Assembly: GCA_907165065.1 (NCBI GenBank)
Contig: OU015541.1
Coordinates: forward strand, 10,798,501 to 10,862,500
Direction: 5' to 3'
Origin: Caprimulgus europaeus
Taxonomy: Eukaryota > Chordata > Aves > Caprimulgiformes > Caprimulgidae
Length of the DNA stretch: 64,000 nt
The notes under the pieces are model-generated. The model was not told the origin of the DNA, searched no databases, and saw only the letters and a program-made list of their open reading frames with translations. Both the position numbers and the translations under genes were made by a program. Of the stretch, positions 10,175-30,209 are shown one piece after another (within the stretch, counting starts at the first letter, position 1; each line of letters begins with the position of its first letter).

Positions 10175-12479
10175 TAAAACACAAGCACTGTGTTGTGCCA
10201 GGTCCCGTTGAGCCTGGACACTGCCCGCAAGGGCTTTGGCGAGAGCGAGTCTCATCACCTTGCTGTGTTATAAAATGTCCATCTGCCTGGTGCTCCCTAG
10301 ATACAGGGAGCAGGAGCCTTAAGCTGTTCCTTTGTCTTTCCATTTGAAGGACAGATCATTTTCTTTTCTAGGTCACATAACAGATCAGTGACACAGCAGG
10401 GTCAGGAAAGAAAACAAACAAACCAACCACCACAAACTAAACCCAGGCTCAGATCCCTAGAAACAGAGATGCAGCTTAGCTCAGGCACACCTCAGGCTCC
10501 TCACCGCCTCGGGGTCCAGGGGCTTCTTGCTCCCCTCCCACCACTCATCAGGGAGAGGCAGCATCCCCAAAATGAGCAACTGGGACATCACAGGGCTTCC
10601 CATGGAGAAGGTTTGGCCATGACTACCAGGCTGGTAGGGCTTTTTGAACCCTAGATTTGCTGGACATCCGTGTTGGTGCATGTCATCTCACAGGCAACAT
10701 TGGGCAGTTGAGCTCCCCAGCACCACTCAGGGTGCAGGTAGGGAATTAGCTGCCTGGAGCCACCAGCCTGGTCTCCCAGCATCTGCCCATCCATCCTCAG
10801 ATCTTGCTGGGCAATTAGTACCTCCTGCCTGGATGCTCTCCCTGCTTACTGTGAGACAAGTCCACAACTTGTCCTTACTAACTTAGCAGCAGATGAAGGA
10901 GAGAGGTTGGTCTCACTGAGGAGTTGTTTGGGCTGGAAGTACCCACCAGCTGGCTCAGAGAGGCAGCCAAGTCCAGAGGTGCAGTCCCCTTGTGCTGGTA
11001 CCCTAGGGCTGGTCCAGCCAAACAAGCCACAAACATCACTCAGGGCCACAGAGAGCTGAGCCCTGCCCTGCCAGCACCCTTTGGTCTGGCCTGGCTCTTG
11101 CTCCTCGCACCAGAGTGGTTTCCCAGCCCTCAGTGACTGTGGGAGGTGAGCTACACGTCAGGTAAGGACTTCAGCCCTTCCCTTGGGAGCCTGGAGATTA
11201 ACCCTTGGCCAGAGGGTTTTGCTGCTCCTTCGAGCAAACGGGAATCTGCTGGTAGCAGGGCAAGGGAGGACAGATAGCTCAGGTGCCACCCAGACCTGCT
11301 GCTGAGATCTAGGTGGCAGGGTCACAGGGGACATCCTGGCTTTGTCCTGTGAGTCGACACATGCCAGCAGCCTCCTGTTTGCCCATTGCTACCAGTGAGC
11401 AGCAGGTACAGCGGGGCTGGAGCAGCACAGCCAGTGAGACCCGTGTGAGCCAGCCCTATAACAAACACCCTGTCCTGCCCCAAGAGCCCCTCTGCTGGGT
11501 CTGGGCTGTGGGAGAGACCCCAGACCCACAGCCCAGGATTTGCTCTGGGGGATCTGGCAGTTCAGGGCTGCCCCCCACGCTCTCACAAGCATTTATCCTC
11601 CAGGAACCTGGCTCAAGAGGCAGGACTCGGTGCGCTTTGGGAGGGCTACCACTGAGCTTTGGGGACAGTTCAGGGGGTGTTCAGGCCAAACAACGACTCA
11701 TCCTTTCCATTTCAGAAACCACTGCCAGCACCGACTGCCCAGCACAGGAGCCCTCCCTCCGCACCAGACCTCTGTGGGGGATGCCACAGCCCCCACCCTA
11801 ACACCCAAATCTTCTCCCAGGCTTACAGGGCAGAACACGAGCGTGAAGCAAACAGCAAGATTAAGTCCATTAAAGGAAGCACATGGTATAATCCCCAGGA
11901 GCATCTGCCTGGCTCAGGCTGGGGATGCCTGGTGAGAGTGGAGCCCAGCATTGATTCCCATCTCACACCTCCTGCCCTTCCGAGCCAACAACACCCCATT
12001 CCACAGGGCTGTGCTCTACAAGGGACATGGGAGTCCAGAGGGGTGTCACCCAGGGGGGTGACTCCATGGCAAAACAGCCACTGAGCATGACCAGGGTGCG
12101 CTGCAGGTCCTGCTGACTGCCCTGACTATCTTTTTAAGACGCTTTAGCTGCCACTAAGGCTGACAACCAGACACGGAGCAAAGGGGACAGACCGAGGAGG
12201 AAGTGAGCAGTGCCATAGGCAGGGCTTGGAAATACCAAATCTGGGCACCCATCCCCTGAGCATGACCCCCTGCAGGCACCCACACTGCCCCAGGGGTGCA
12301 CCACAGCACCCCAACCTTCCCACAGCACCCCAACCTTCTCCACAGCACCCTCCCCATAGCCACCTTGCTCCGGATCAACAACCCCAAAGAAACAAAGGGC
12401 AGGAGGAGCCTCAGCCCCAGCTCCCCTCCCAAGAGGGGAATCCAATTCAATCCACCAATCCACCCCCAGCCCACACATC

Positions 12480-12850
12480 ACACATGGAACAAGGGACTTG
12501 CTGACAAAGATAATCCCTCAATCACTTAATTGCTTTTAAGAGAAGCAAAACATAAAGCATTAAACATTTAAGGTGATAAAACTGAGTCACTTACCAGCCT
12601 GAGGAGGAGGGAGCAGCTGCACACCAGTGCTGAGCAGCCAGACCCAGGAGCTTGGGGCAATAAAACCATCTCAAGTGGAGAAGAAGAGGAAGACAGTGGA
12701 GAAGGAGGAAGAGGAGAAAGCAGCAGCAGCAGCCACTCTGCTTTTCAGAGAGTCTACTCTCCCCCAGTGCCAAACTATATATCAATTACTTAATCACCGA
12801 GTGAGGGATCCCAATCAGCACCCACTAATTATCCTAACAAAGCAGACCTG
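12480..12850. promoter_or_regulatory. AT-rich candidate regulatory element
   Basis: In an otherwise GC-rich intergenic tract, two AT-rich patches occur at about 12500-12600 and 12775-12845. The first contains 'aaagataatc', 'cacttaattgc' and 'ggtgataaaactgagtcac', the last being a GATA-like site next to an AP-1/MARE-like TGAGTCA. The second contains 'caattacttaatcac' and 'ctaattatcctaa', which are homeodomain-type cores. Between them is a GA-rich run with a short CAG repeat. This composition is typical of conserved noncoding enhancers; conservation itself cannot be seen from one sequence. Confidence 0.3.
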
Positions 12851-12896
12851 CTTCTTGTAGTTGCTGATGAAGCAGGTTCTGCTGAAGGGAGGGCTG

Positions 12897-12990
12897 CCCC
12901 CATCCCATCCCATCCCATCCCATCCCATCCCATCCCATCCCATCCCATCCCATCCCATCCCATCCCATCCCATCCCATCCCATCCCATCC
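12897..12990. repeat. CATCC pentanucleotide microsatellite, 18 perfect copies
   Basis: Bases 12901-12990 are 18 uninterrupted copies of CATCC (GGATG on the other strand), extended slightly by the flanking C run. Read on the minus strand it carries a GGG run every five bases, so it has strong G-quadruplex potential. The open frames across it are purely repeat-derived. Confidence 0.98.
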
Positions 12991-13742
12991 CTGCCAGGGG
13001 GATTGGCAGCCAGGTCTCCTGCCTGCTGTGCTTGTGGCAGCTCCACCAGCCCTGGCTTTGGCCAGATCTATGTGCACACCAGAGTCACCCTGTCACTCCC
13101 AGCCCCACGGGACCCAGCTGTCCCAGCAGGCAGAGGCTGGGAAGCAGCAGAGGAGCCCGCGGAGCCCCTCCCAGCTGATGCCATGTGCTGTCCGTGTGTC
13201 CCAGCCCTCTGCTCGGCAGCGGGGGCTGCAGCTGGGATCCCACCAGTGATGCAGGCTGCATCCCAGCTCAGCTCAGAGCGCACCGGCCTGATTCTGCACA
13301 CACCTCTGCCCGTGGTCCAGCTGCAGGGAGCTCTCCTGCCACCACCAGCCAGCTGTCCCTGGCCCGTGGGACATGATGGTTGAGGCTTCTCTTGCAGGAG
13401 CTGGGGCTGTGCTGGACCATGAGCCCACATGGGGACACAGGACTGGCTCCAGCAGCACAGAAGTGGCACCATTCTCAGATACATTAGCAAGAAAAAGACA
13501 TCTGAAGCGTCAGGAGCCACACATGGGCATTGCATGTGCTCCAGGAACCACCCCCACCTCTAGCAGGGATGCTAAAAAGTCCTCTCATACATGAGCTACA
13601 CTTTTTTTTTTTTGTGTGTGAGGTCTGTTTGTATTTAATTATCAAATTGCAAAGTATTTACATCAACATTATTAGAGTTTCAAAGCATCTCCAACCCCCC
13701 ACCACCCACAAAGCTGGACCTTTTCAGGTTTTTTTCCAAAGT

Positions 13743-13748
13743 TTTATT
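13743..13748 (-). terminator. SRC: SRC candidate poly(A) signal AATAAA
   Basis: The complement reads AATAAA, preceded on the minus strand by a 24-base T run. About 30-60 bases downstream comes a strongly GT-rich stretch (tttgtgggtggtgggg), as expected for a CstF-binding downstream element. It is the only canonical signal I found on the SRC strand within 3 kb of its stop codon. A variant ATTAAA lies further on at 13634-13639. Confidence 0.6.
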
Positions 13749-13760
13749 ATTATCCAAAAA

Positions 13761-13792
<32 letters not shown>

Positions 13793-14118
13793 GAGCTAAA
13801 TATTTTACTTAGACAGCAAAAAAGGCAGGTGGGGGGAGAAGGGAGCTGGGGAGAGAGAGACACAGATCGACACGTTCTCTGCATAGTCGGTTGGAGATCT
13901 TAAAAAACACTGTTTTTTTAAAAAAAATGATAACAGCAGAGGAGCAGAACTTGCAGGGTGTGATTGACCCCGGGAGGCCACAGGGCATCCTGAGGTGGGG
14001 GCTCCCCTCTGGAGTTTACTGGCTTAAAAAAATAACTTGGCAGATGACAAGGGTGATGGAGGAGAAGCTCTCAATCCCACAGCGGCAGCGGTGAGTCCAG
14101 AGACGCTGGGTCCCCCCG

Positions 14119-14162
14119 AACACGGATGGACACACGGACACACAGACACACGGACACACAGC
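14119..14162. repeat. Imperfect GGACACAC repeat
   Basis: About five imperfect copies of an 8-base unit (ggacacac, with acagacac variants) lie within the SRC 3' UTR interval. Confidence 0.8.
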
Positions 14163-16664
14163 CTGTGCAGGGGCTCCTCTGGGAACTGCTTTCCTGTCTT
14201 TTTCATGGCCAAAAGCTGCGGGGAGTGGAGCCAGCTCCTTGCACCGAGGCTGTGTTCCCGTTCTGCCACTGGCCGGGAAGAGCCAGAAAATGAAAGCGCC
14301 GGGTTCAGCCCGTTCCCGCCCCACTGTGCTCCTGCCAGACCCCGCACCCGCTGCAGGCAACCCAAGGGCAAACCCTACCACGTGCACCTGCCTCCTCTCT
14401 CCCCAGCTTCCAGACCAAACCTGGCTTCCACACCCTGCAGTTGTAAGAGGTTTCTCCCAGGGATGGGGATTTTGTGTAATTTAGACAGAGCTATGGCACG
14501 GGGCAGCTCTGGGACTGGCTGCAAACATGGGAAACACCCAGAACATTGAGGCTGGGAGGGTCCCTGCCCAAATGCAGAACTGCAGACACAGCAAATCTGC
14601 TGGGAAAGGGGCGGTGGGGAGAAAAGGCTCCGAGTCCCACAATGATTTTAAAAAAAAATCCACTAAAGCAGTTGCTGTTCTCCAAGCCAGCAGGATCTCT
14701 CCATACTGCTGAAGAGCCTGCTCAAGCTGATTTTGAAGGTTTTACTCATTAAAAAGGAGCAACAACCAACCAAGAGAGCACTTGGCTCATAAATAAGTGG
14801 CCGGGGAGCTGCAGGAGCGGGTGGGAGGCAGCAGTGTGTTCAGGTCCTGCTCTGGCAGAGGTTTGGGGAGGGGGTTTTGGCCACCCCCCCTACCCACGCT
14901 TGGCTCTCATGGAACACCAGCACCATGGCAGGGGCTGGGAAGAGGTGGTTTGGGTCTGCTGCCTGCAAGGAGGCTATGCTGGAGAGAAACCCCATCCCAC
15001 AAGTGATGGGGAGGCAAAGGAAGCCCACTGCCCGAGGAATGAAAGGTGGGCGAAGCTGCTGGGTCCCTTCTCTGGGTCCTTCTCACTGGTGCACGCCAGC
15101 ACCCCTGCCCCACAGCACCCCTCGGGCCCCCATCCCACCCTTGGTCCAGGAAAGGAACCAAAGAGCTCCCAGGTCTTTCTGAGCGAGGGTGCCTGACACG
15201 AGAGGTGAGGGAGTGAAGCCTGGGGAGCCACCACGGCAAAGGGTTTCCAGCTGGGTACAACTGGATGGGGGAAAAACCAATACATGCAACTAGGTGAATG
15301 TCTGGGAGGGTGTGGGGCTGCTCGAGGGTTATGTACAAGCAGGGGCTGGGTGGGAGAGCGCAGGGGCTGGGGGGTGCCTGCTGGTCCCAGGGTTCAGCCC
15401 CACGGGATGCGCTTGGGGGCAAAACTGGGCGAGGATCATCACCCACTGCTGAAACACGGCTGAGGCCTTGGGAATGAGCACGGGGGAGATGAGGATGCAA
15501 ATGCCTCCTGTGCAGCACAGCGTCCCAGGACTCTCCTCCAGGATGGTGGCCCATGGCTGGGGATGCTCTCGCTGCGTGGGGACTGCAGCCCGGCTGCTGA
15601 GATGTGAGGGGTGGGCAAGGCAGCTAAAAATGTACCCAGTGGACAAAAGCAGCTGTGAAAGATGAGTATTTCCTCCAAAACACTCCCATACCCTGAACAA
15701 CCACACGTGCCAAGCCCTGTGGTGGCACTGGATTTGGTGGCAAGGACAGCCTGGGGGACTCTGCCGGTGGGAGAGCTGGCGGTGGAGCCAGGGAGGGTGA
15801 CTGGGGGCTGTGGAGCACTTCCCAAGGGATGGGCTGGAAGACCAGGAGTGCTCAGTGGGACAAAGCGCAGCTGGGGTGGCGGGGCTGGTCACAGGGAGGG
15901 CGAGGGCTCTGCCAGCACCCCCTGCTGGCACTCCCAGGAGAGATGAGATGGGTCCCGTGGGGGGACAGACACAGCTGGAAGACTCAAACGTGCACCCGGG
16001 TGCTCCCATGGGACAATGTTGGTGACCAAAGCCATGAGCAGCCACATGTCATGCTCCCAGTGCCTGCTAGCCAGCAAGGCCAGAGGGACACCCGAGGAAG
16101 AGGGACCACCAGAATTCTGCTGCCACCCCACGCTGGTGCATCACCCCATCCAAACCAGTCAGGGATTGTGCCTTCTCTGTGACAAAACGCCTCTGCCAGC
16201 GTCCTTGGTAGAACTGGAGCCAAGGGAGGGGTGGCAGGGAGGGCGAAGGGGCAAGGAAATTTGTGCTGATTTAGAAAGGGGGTACAGGAGACAGGGGCCA
16301 TGTGTCCGAGGTGGAGTGATGCTGTCCCCAGTTCCTCTGGGCTCACCCCAGAGCTGCTGGGGGAAAAGGTCTCTTGAAAGCCAAGTCTCTCGCTGGGAGA
16401 TGCTCCACTCGCTCTCCCGAGCCGGCTCTGCCGGCACCCACAGGCTCCTCTCGCCAGTGGGACGGTGCCGCTTCGTTAAACAAGGGCCAGAAGTCTTAAT
16501 GAGCGACGGGGGAACCCAGCACCTCCCCTGGCCTCATCCAGAGACCATGCCCCGTCCTGCTCCGGGGCTGCTCCACAAAATCCTGGTCCCTCAGCAGGGA
16601 GGCCAGCCCTGGGCACCCCACTGCGAGGACAGCAGCATCCCTGGTGCCAGGAGGAGCTCCGGGT

Positions 16665-25896
<9,232 letters not shown>

Positions 25897-25942
25897 GGTC
25901 CTGGGCTGGAGGAGACAGACAGAAAGACATGCAGAGGGCTTC

Positions 25943-26000
<58 letters not shown>

Positions 26001-26014
26001 TACTGTTATTATTA
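25943..26014. repeat. ATT trinucleotide microsatellite, about 19 copies
   Basis: The array is perfect from 25943 to about 26001, then imperfect for a further 13 bases. On the SRC strand it is (AAT)n and ends 38 bp before the acceptor of the first coding exon, around where branch points normally lie. The poly-Leu and poly-Asn frames across it are artefacts. Confidence 0.98.
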
Positions 26015-26193
26015 AGTTGCTTCCCAGGGCTTGCATGACAGACACCTGCCCAGCAGGAAACGAAACACCCTCTGGAGTCTGTTCAAGCATCAGCTGCTGG
26101 AAAGTCTGTCCATCCTGCCCTTGCCCTGGGACAGCATCGTCCCTCATTAACACTGAGCCACCTCCCGCGTGGCCGCAGCAGCCAGCGGACGCC

Positions 26194-26392
26194 GGGAGCA
26201 GAGCTGCCGGGAGGTGTTTTGGGAGCAGAGCTGCTGGGATGTGTTTTGGGAGCAGAGCTGCCGGGAGGTGTTTTGGGAGCAGAGCTGCTGGGATGTGTTT
26301 TGGGAGCAGAGCTGCCGGGAGGTGTTTTGGGAGCAGAGCTGCTGGGATGTGTTTTGGGAGCAGAGCTGCTGGGATGTGTTTTGGGAGCAGAG
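26194..26392. repeat. 27-bp minisatellite, seven full copies
   Basis: Seven consecutive 27-base units (26194-26382) plus the first ten bases of an eighth are present. Two unit variants alternate: A with ccgggagg and B with ctgggatg, in the order A B A B A B B. Because 27 is a multiple of three, the array stays open in several frames; these ORFs are repeat-derived. Confidence 0.97.
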
Positions 26393-27841
26393 GGAAGCGC
26401 CTGGGAGTGCCGAGTGAGGATGCCAAGCGTGGAGCCTGGACCAGTGCTTGGGAGCGTGGCTACACCAGGGCCAGGTACCCACTGAGGCTCAGCATCTCAT
26501 ACAGCCATGGTTCCTCCTACACGAGGGTTTCTACCAGGGCACGGTCAGAAGACCCAGACAAATACTCATGAGTTTGGATTACTCCAACGGCAGAAATCTG
26601 GAGAAGCCAGAGCTGCATCGCTCTGTTTGCTCAGGATGGGGATTTAAATGTTCCTGTGAAGTCCAAAACATGCAGCAAAAGGGATAAAAGTTTAAATCAG
26701 AAGCAGTTTCAGGCAGTTACCAGCTAAGGACCAAGGGATCTTGGCTTTATATATAGTCATGCCTTCCTTTCCACTCAAGATCATGCTCTATAAATACCTT
26801 CAAGGTAATGATATAAATGAAGGAAGGGAATTATTTGCAGTCTCCAAAGATGGCAGGATACCCAGCAGTGTCCTGAAGCTATGGAAGGAAATATTTAGGC
26901 TAGATCAGGCATGGCAGGAGGGAAAAGGGAGGTGGAGAAAACCAGGAAAGAGAATATTTCTGATAAGAAAAAAACAAGCAGGGAAGGAATGGAGGAGGCA
27001 GCCCTGCCTGCAGGGATCAAACCTGGATGCAGCCACCTGTGAGGCTCAGCCTCACCCAACAGATGATTTTTTCTAACCCAGCTTTCAAGAAGAGCTTGGG
27101 CCGAGCCCCCACAAGTGGGGCCAGAGCCATGGGGCAGCTCCAGCAGCCTGCACAGCCCCAGCATCAGTGGGGGAGAGCCCCTCAGCTCCTGCTCCAGGGA
27201 AGCTTAGGGGTGCCAGGCACAAGCTCTGCTCCCCTCCCAGCTCCCCTCCCCACAGCGAGGGCTTTGCCAGGTGCTTGAGGCTTATTTTCCAAGAGACCCA
27301 ACTTCCATCTACCATGTCCCAGCTCCCACAGCTCACAGAGGACAGGCAGCATCCCCTGTCCTGCTTCCACACAGGTTTGCTCCAGCTGCAACTGTGCTGG
27401 TGGGATCAGAGCCTGCCAGGCTCTGGGAACTGGAATAAACTGATTTTTCAGGCTGGGTATGGCTACAGCTGCCAGTCTGGTGGGGAGCAGAGCTGTCCTC
27501 CCTCCTGCATGTGTGGGTGATGGGAAGGGACTGATGCCTCTATCTGCCATGGGACTCATCCCCTGCATATCTATGCCAGGCTTTGGGGGTCTCAGAGCAA
27601 AGAAAGGTCAAATATAAGCTTTGCACTTGCAAATTGTCACTGACAACAATCTGGAAGCAGAGCCCATGGCAAAGGGGAGGGGGCCTGTCCCATAAATAAA
27701 CGTATTTTTAAAAGCCTGGTGGAGAAGATGCTAAAGCAGAACTGTGGGGGAAAGCAGGACCTTAGGAACACCAAGAAAAAGCCCCCATGGCTAAGGAAAG
27801 CAAACCCCCCCGTCCCCCAGCCAGCCCTCCCCTCCACTCAC

Positions 27842-27930
27842 CTCCACCCGGGACTCCCGGGATGGCAGCGGCAGCGCGAGGAGGAAAGCGGGGACACGGC
27901 GGAGCTGTGACCGCCCGGCTTGTGACTGCC
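27842..27930 (-). other. SRC: Possible alternative first exon of SRC
   Basis: A consensus donor (GGTGGAG|gtgagt) ends at 27842 in a locally CpG-rich patch and has no good acceptor upstream. That is the pattern of a first exon driven by an internal promoter. No ATG occurs in the roughly 90 bases upstream of the donor. Mammalian SRC is known to use alternative first exons. The 5' limit given is arbitrary. Confidence 0.25.
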
Positions 27931-28356
27931 CACGCGACCGTGAGCAAGGGACAGGGCCACTCAGAGTTTCCCCTGGAAGCAGCACTTCCCCAGGCAGGAA
28001 AACACCCCGGCCGGGGCGGCGGGTTCAGCAGCACTGTGAGGACACGAGTGTCCCCTGAGCGCAGCCCGCGGGGAGGCCAGCCTGGGCCAGGGACTCAGTT
28101 ATCTGTGTGCTGAGAAAATCGGAGTAGCAAATAGCCAATATCCCTTGAGATCAGCCTGGAGCAGAGCGCAGAAAGGGGAGAGTGGGTCCCACAGGCACTT
28201 CCCCAATGTCCCCAGAGCAGGGGGGTCCTTGCCTTCACACCCGTGAGCCCGCAGGCACAGGATGTGCATCTTCGAGGCACATCCCAGACAGGGACACATG
28301 GACCATGAGTTCATCCCTCTTTGCACAGTGGTTTTGGGGAAGGAGAGCTCTCCAAC

Positions 28357-28700
28357 ACACAGAATCCCAGAACTGCCTTGACTGGAAAAGCCCTTTAAGC
28401 TCATGGAGTCCAACCATGAACCCAACACTGACCAGTCCCCGACTGACCCATGTCCCTCAGCACTGTGTCTACACGACTCTTCAGTCCCTCCAGGGATGGG
28501 GACTCCACCACTGCCCTGGGCAACCCCTTCCAATGCCTCAGAACCCTTTCAGCAAAGAAATTCTTCCTTACATCCAATCTCAACTACCCTTAGTGCAACT
28601 TGAGGCCATTTCCTCTTGTCCTGTCACTTGTTCCTTGGTTGAACAGACCCACCCCCACCTCTCTCCACCCCACAAGCACCCTGCTTGCCTTGGCAAGGGC
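28357..28700 (-). repeat. CR1 LINE 3' fragment
   Basis: The plus strand reads as the reverse complement of a CR1 3' end: an 'agaatcccagaactgcc...aaagccctttaagctcatgg' block, then 'ccctccagggatggggactc', then 'caacttgaggccatttcctc'. Such 5'-truncated CR1 tails are the most abundant retroposons of bird genomes. The right edge is approximate. Confidence 0.85.
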
Positions 28701-30134
28701 TTTGCTGCTTCTGTGCTGGTCACTGGGATCTGCAGCTCTGATGGGGCCCAATCCAGCCCCCAGGGCTTTGGCTGCAGAAGCTGAAGATGGGAACGGAGGA
28801 GGAGGCATGAGCCTGCGGTCCCTTGGGGTAGGGGCTGCAGAGCAGCGAGCCCTGCTCCCAGCTCTCCTACACCTATGCACCTGAACACCTGCACACACTT
28901 CAATTTGGCTACTGAAAAATGTAGGCTGGCAACCCTAAAATGTGCCCAGAGGCACTGGCAACCTCACACATCCCCACTCCGAGCCCCAGGTAACGCAACC
29001 ATGTGGCTTTAGCTCTGTGGCCACTCCAGGGGGGATGTTCCCCACCTGCCCCCAGGGAGGAGCAGGGGGGCTCAAGAAATCCCCTGCCACCCCACACCAC
29101 TGCCCTGGCAGCTGTGAGGAAAGGGCGCAGAGCCCCCCGGGAGGATGCAGGGGTTGTACAGGAGGCAGGCAGAGGAGTTATTGATGATGGCAGAATGTGC
29201 TGTGCACTCATATCCCTGGGTCAAAGAGGGGCCACACACCAGCCCCACCAGTGGGGAGAGACCCCCCTGCATCCACAGAGCCAGCAATGAAACCCTGCAG
29301 AGCCAAGGGTTGGAGAAGGAAGCGGGTGAACCCACCACCTGGCTGTGATGGCTCCCAGTACATCCCAGCAGCATCACTGGGAGCTGTGGGTCAGCATCAC
29401 AGCGCCCAGATTGCAGAGAATACCCAGTGCCAGCAGCTCTGCTCTGCTGTGTGTCTGTCTGTCTGTCTAACACACGGCATTTCCACGTGTGCCAGGCTGC
29501 GGGCACGCTCAGAGCCACCAACAGCCACCCAGGGCAGCCTGGCTGATGCCTGGCAGCGGATTTCCCTGCTCCCACGCCTTTCACAGCCGACAGCACTGGG
29601 ATGGGGGTGCTCAGCACCGCTCCCCATCCTGGCAGCCCCTCAGCTTTCAGCAGGGTTTCCCCTCCCAGGGTTTTTACGGCGCGGGCTGGAGTGTGGCCAG
29701 CACTCCCGGCGCTCGCCTCCGACTGGTGCGAGGCGATGGATGGAGGCAGCTTTCCTGCGGCAGGGATTAGCACCCCGGGCACGTCGCTGCCTGCAGGAAC
29801 TCCCCTGCTCTCCGCTCTGGGGGGTCAGCGCTGGCAGCAAATCACAAACCACTGTGGTGATGAGTTGTGAGGCCTCAGCTCTGCCCCCACGGGTCAGCCA
29901 CGCCGCGGGGAGCACAGGGCGTGCAAGGATGAAGCCAGGGCTCTGCCTTTTGCTCTTGCAGCCAGCACCCTGCCCACCCACAGGTGCTCAAGGGACAAAT
30001 CTGGCTGCTGCTGAGCACCCAGTACCCCAGATCTGAGCCTCCCCAGGGGGCTGGCAGCTTTTCCCTTCTCCCAGGCAGGTTCATTGAGCAAAGCAGCCTG
30101 GTCCCCCCTCCCCAGGCTGGCGGAGATGCCTTAC

Positions 30135-30209
30135 CTGTGCTTATGGCTGCAGCCTCGCCGCGGGCTGGGAAGTGGCCGTCGGGCAAGTCAGCTCAGCTCC
30201 TGCCGCAGC
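30135..30209 (-). other. SRC: Candidate 75-nt untranslated exon of SRC
   Basis: On the minus strand a strong acceptor (ccctctgtctcgcag) precedes 75 bases that end at a strong donor (CACAG|gtaagg). The segment has no ATG and is GC-rich, as expected for an internal 5' UTR exon. It lies between the CpG-island first exon and the coding exons. No transcript evidence is available; the call rests on the two good splice sites. Confidence 0.5.

Larger units (their letters stand above)
8433..13720. other. Intergenic region between convergent BLCAP and SRC
   Basis: No coding gene is recognised. The open frames are short and low-complexity or compositionally driven. The interval holds a MIR-like fragment (about 9.7 kb), a two-copy 30-bp duplication (10.1 kb), an AT-rich block with regulatory-looking motifs (12.5-12.85 kb) and the CATCC array at 12.9 kb. 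Both flanking genes end into this interval. Confidence 0.6.
13720..16664 (-). other. SRC: SRC 3' UTR
   Basis: From the SRC stop codon to the candidate poly(A) signal is about 2.9 kb with no plausible splice-linked coding exon. It includes a 24-base poly(A)/(T) run (13756-13779) and a short degenerate ACACGG repeat (14119-14162). Several ORFs over 100 codons occur on both strands but show no family features. The 3' boundary depends on the poly(A) signal chosen, and alternative upstream cleavage with a non-canonical signal is possible. Confidence 0.5.
26393..30134 (-). other. SRC: SRC 5' noncoding region, intron
   Basis: This is intronic sequence between the candidate 75-nt untranslated exon and the first coding exon. 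It contains the 27-bp minisatellite, a CR1 tail and a CpG-richer patch at about 27840-28080 with a strong minus-strand donor. A short TCTG repeat lies near 29455. No coding gene is recognised. Confidence 0.55.

Noticed and set aside
12829-13178. ORFs with DGMGW or SHPIP periodic repeats
   Set aside because: They are direct translations of the CATCC array.
15329-16045. 238-codon ORF on the minus strand in the SRC 3' UTR
   Set aside because: It has no recognisable domain, overlaps other equally long frames in a GC-rich UTR, and has no splice link to SRC.
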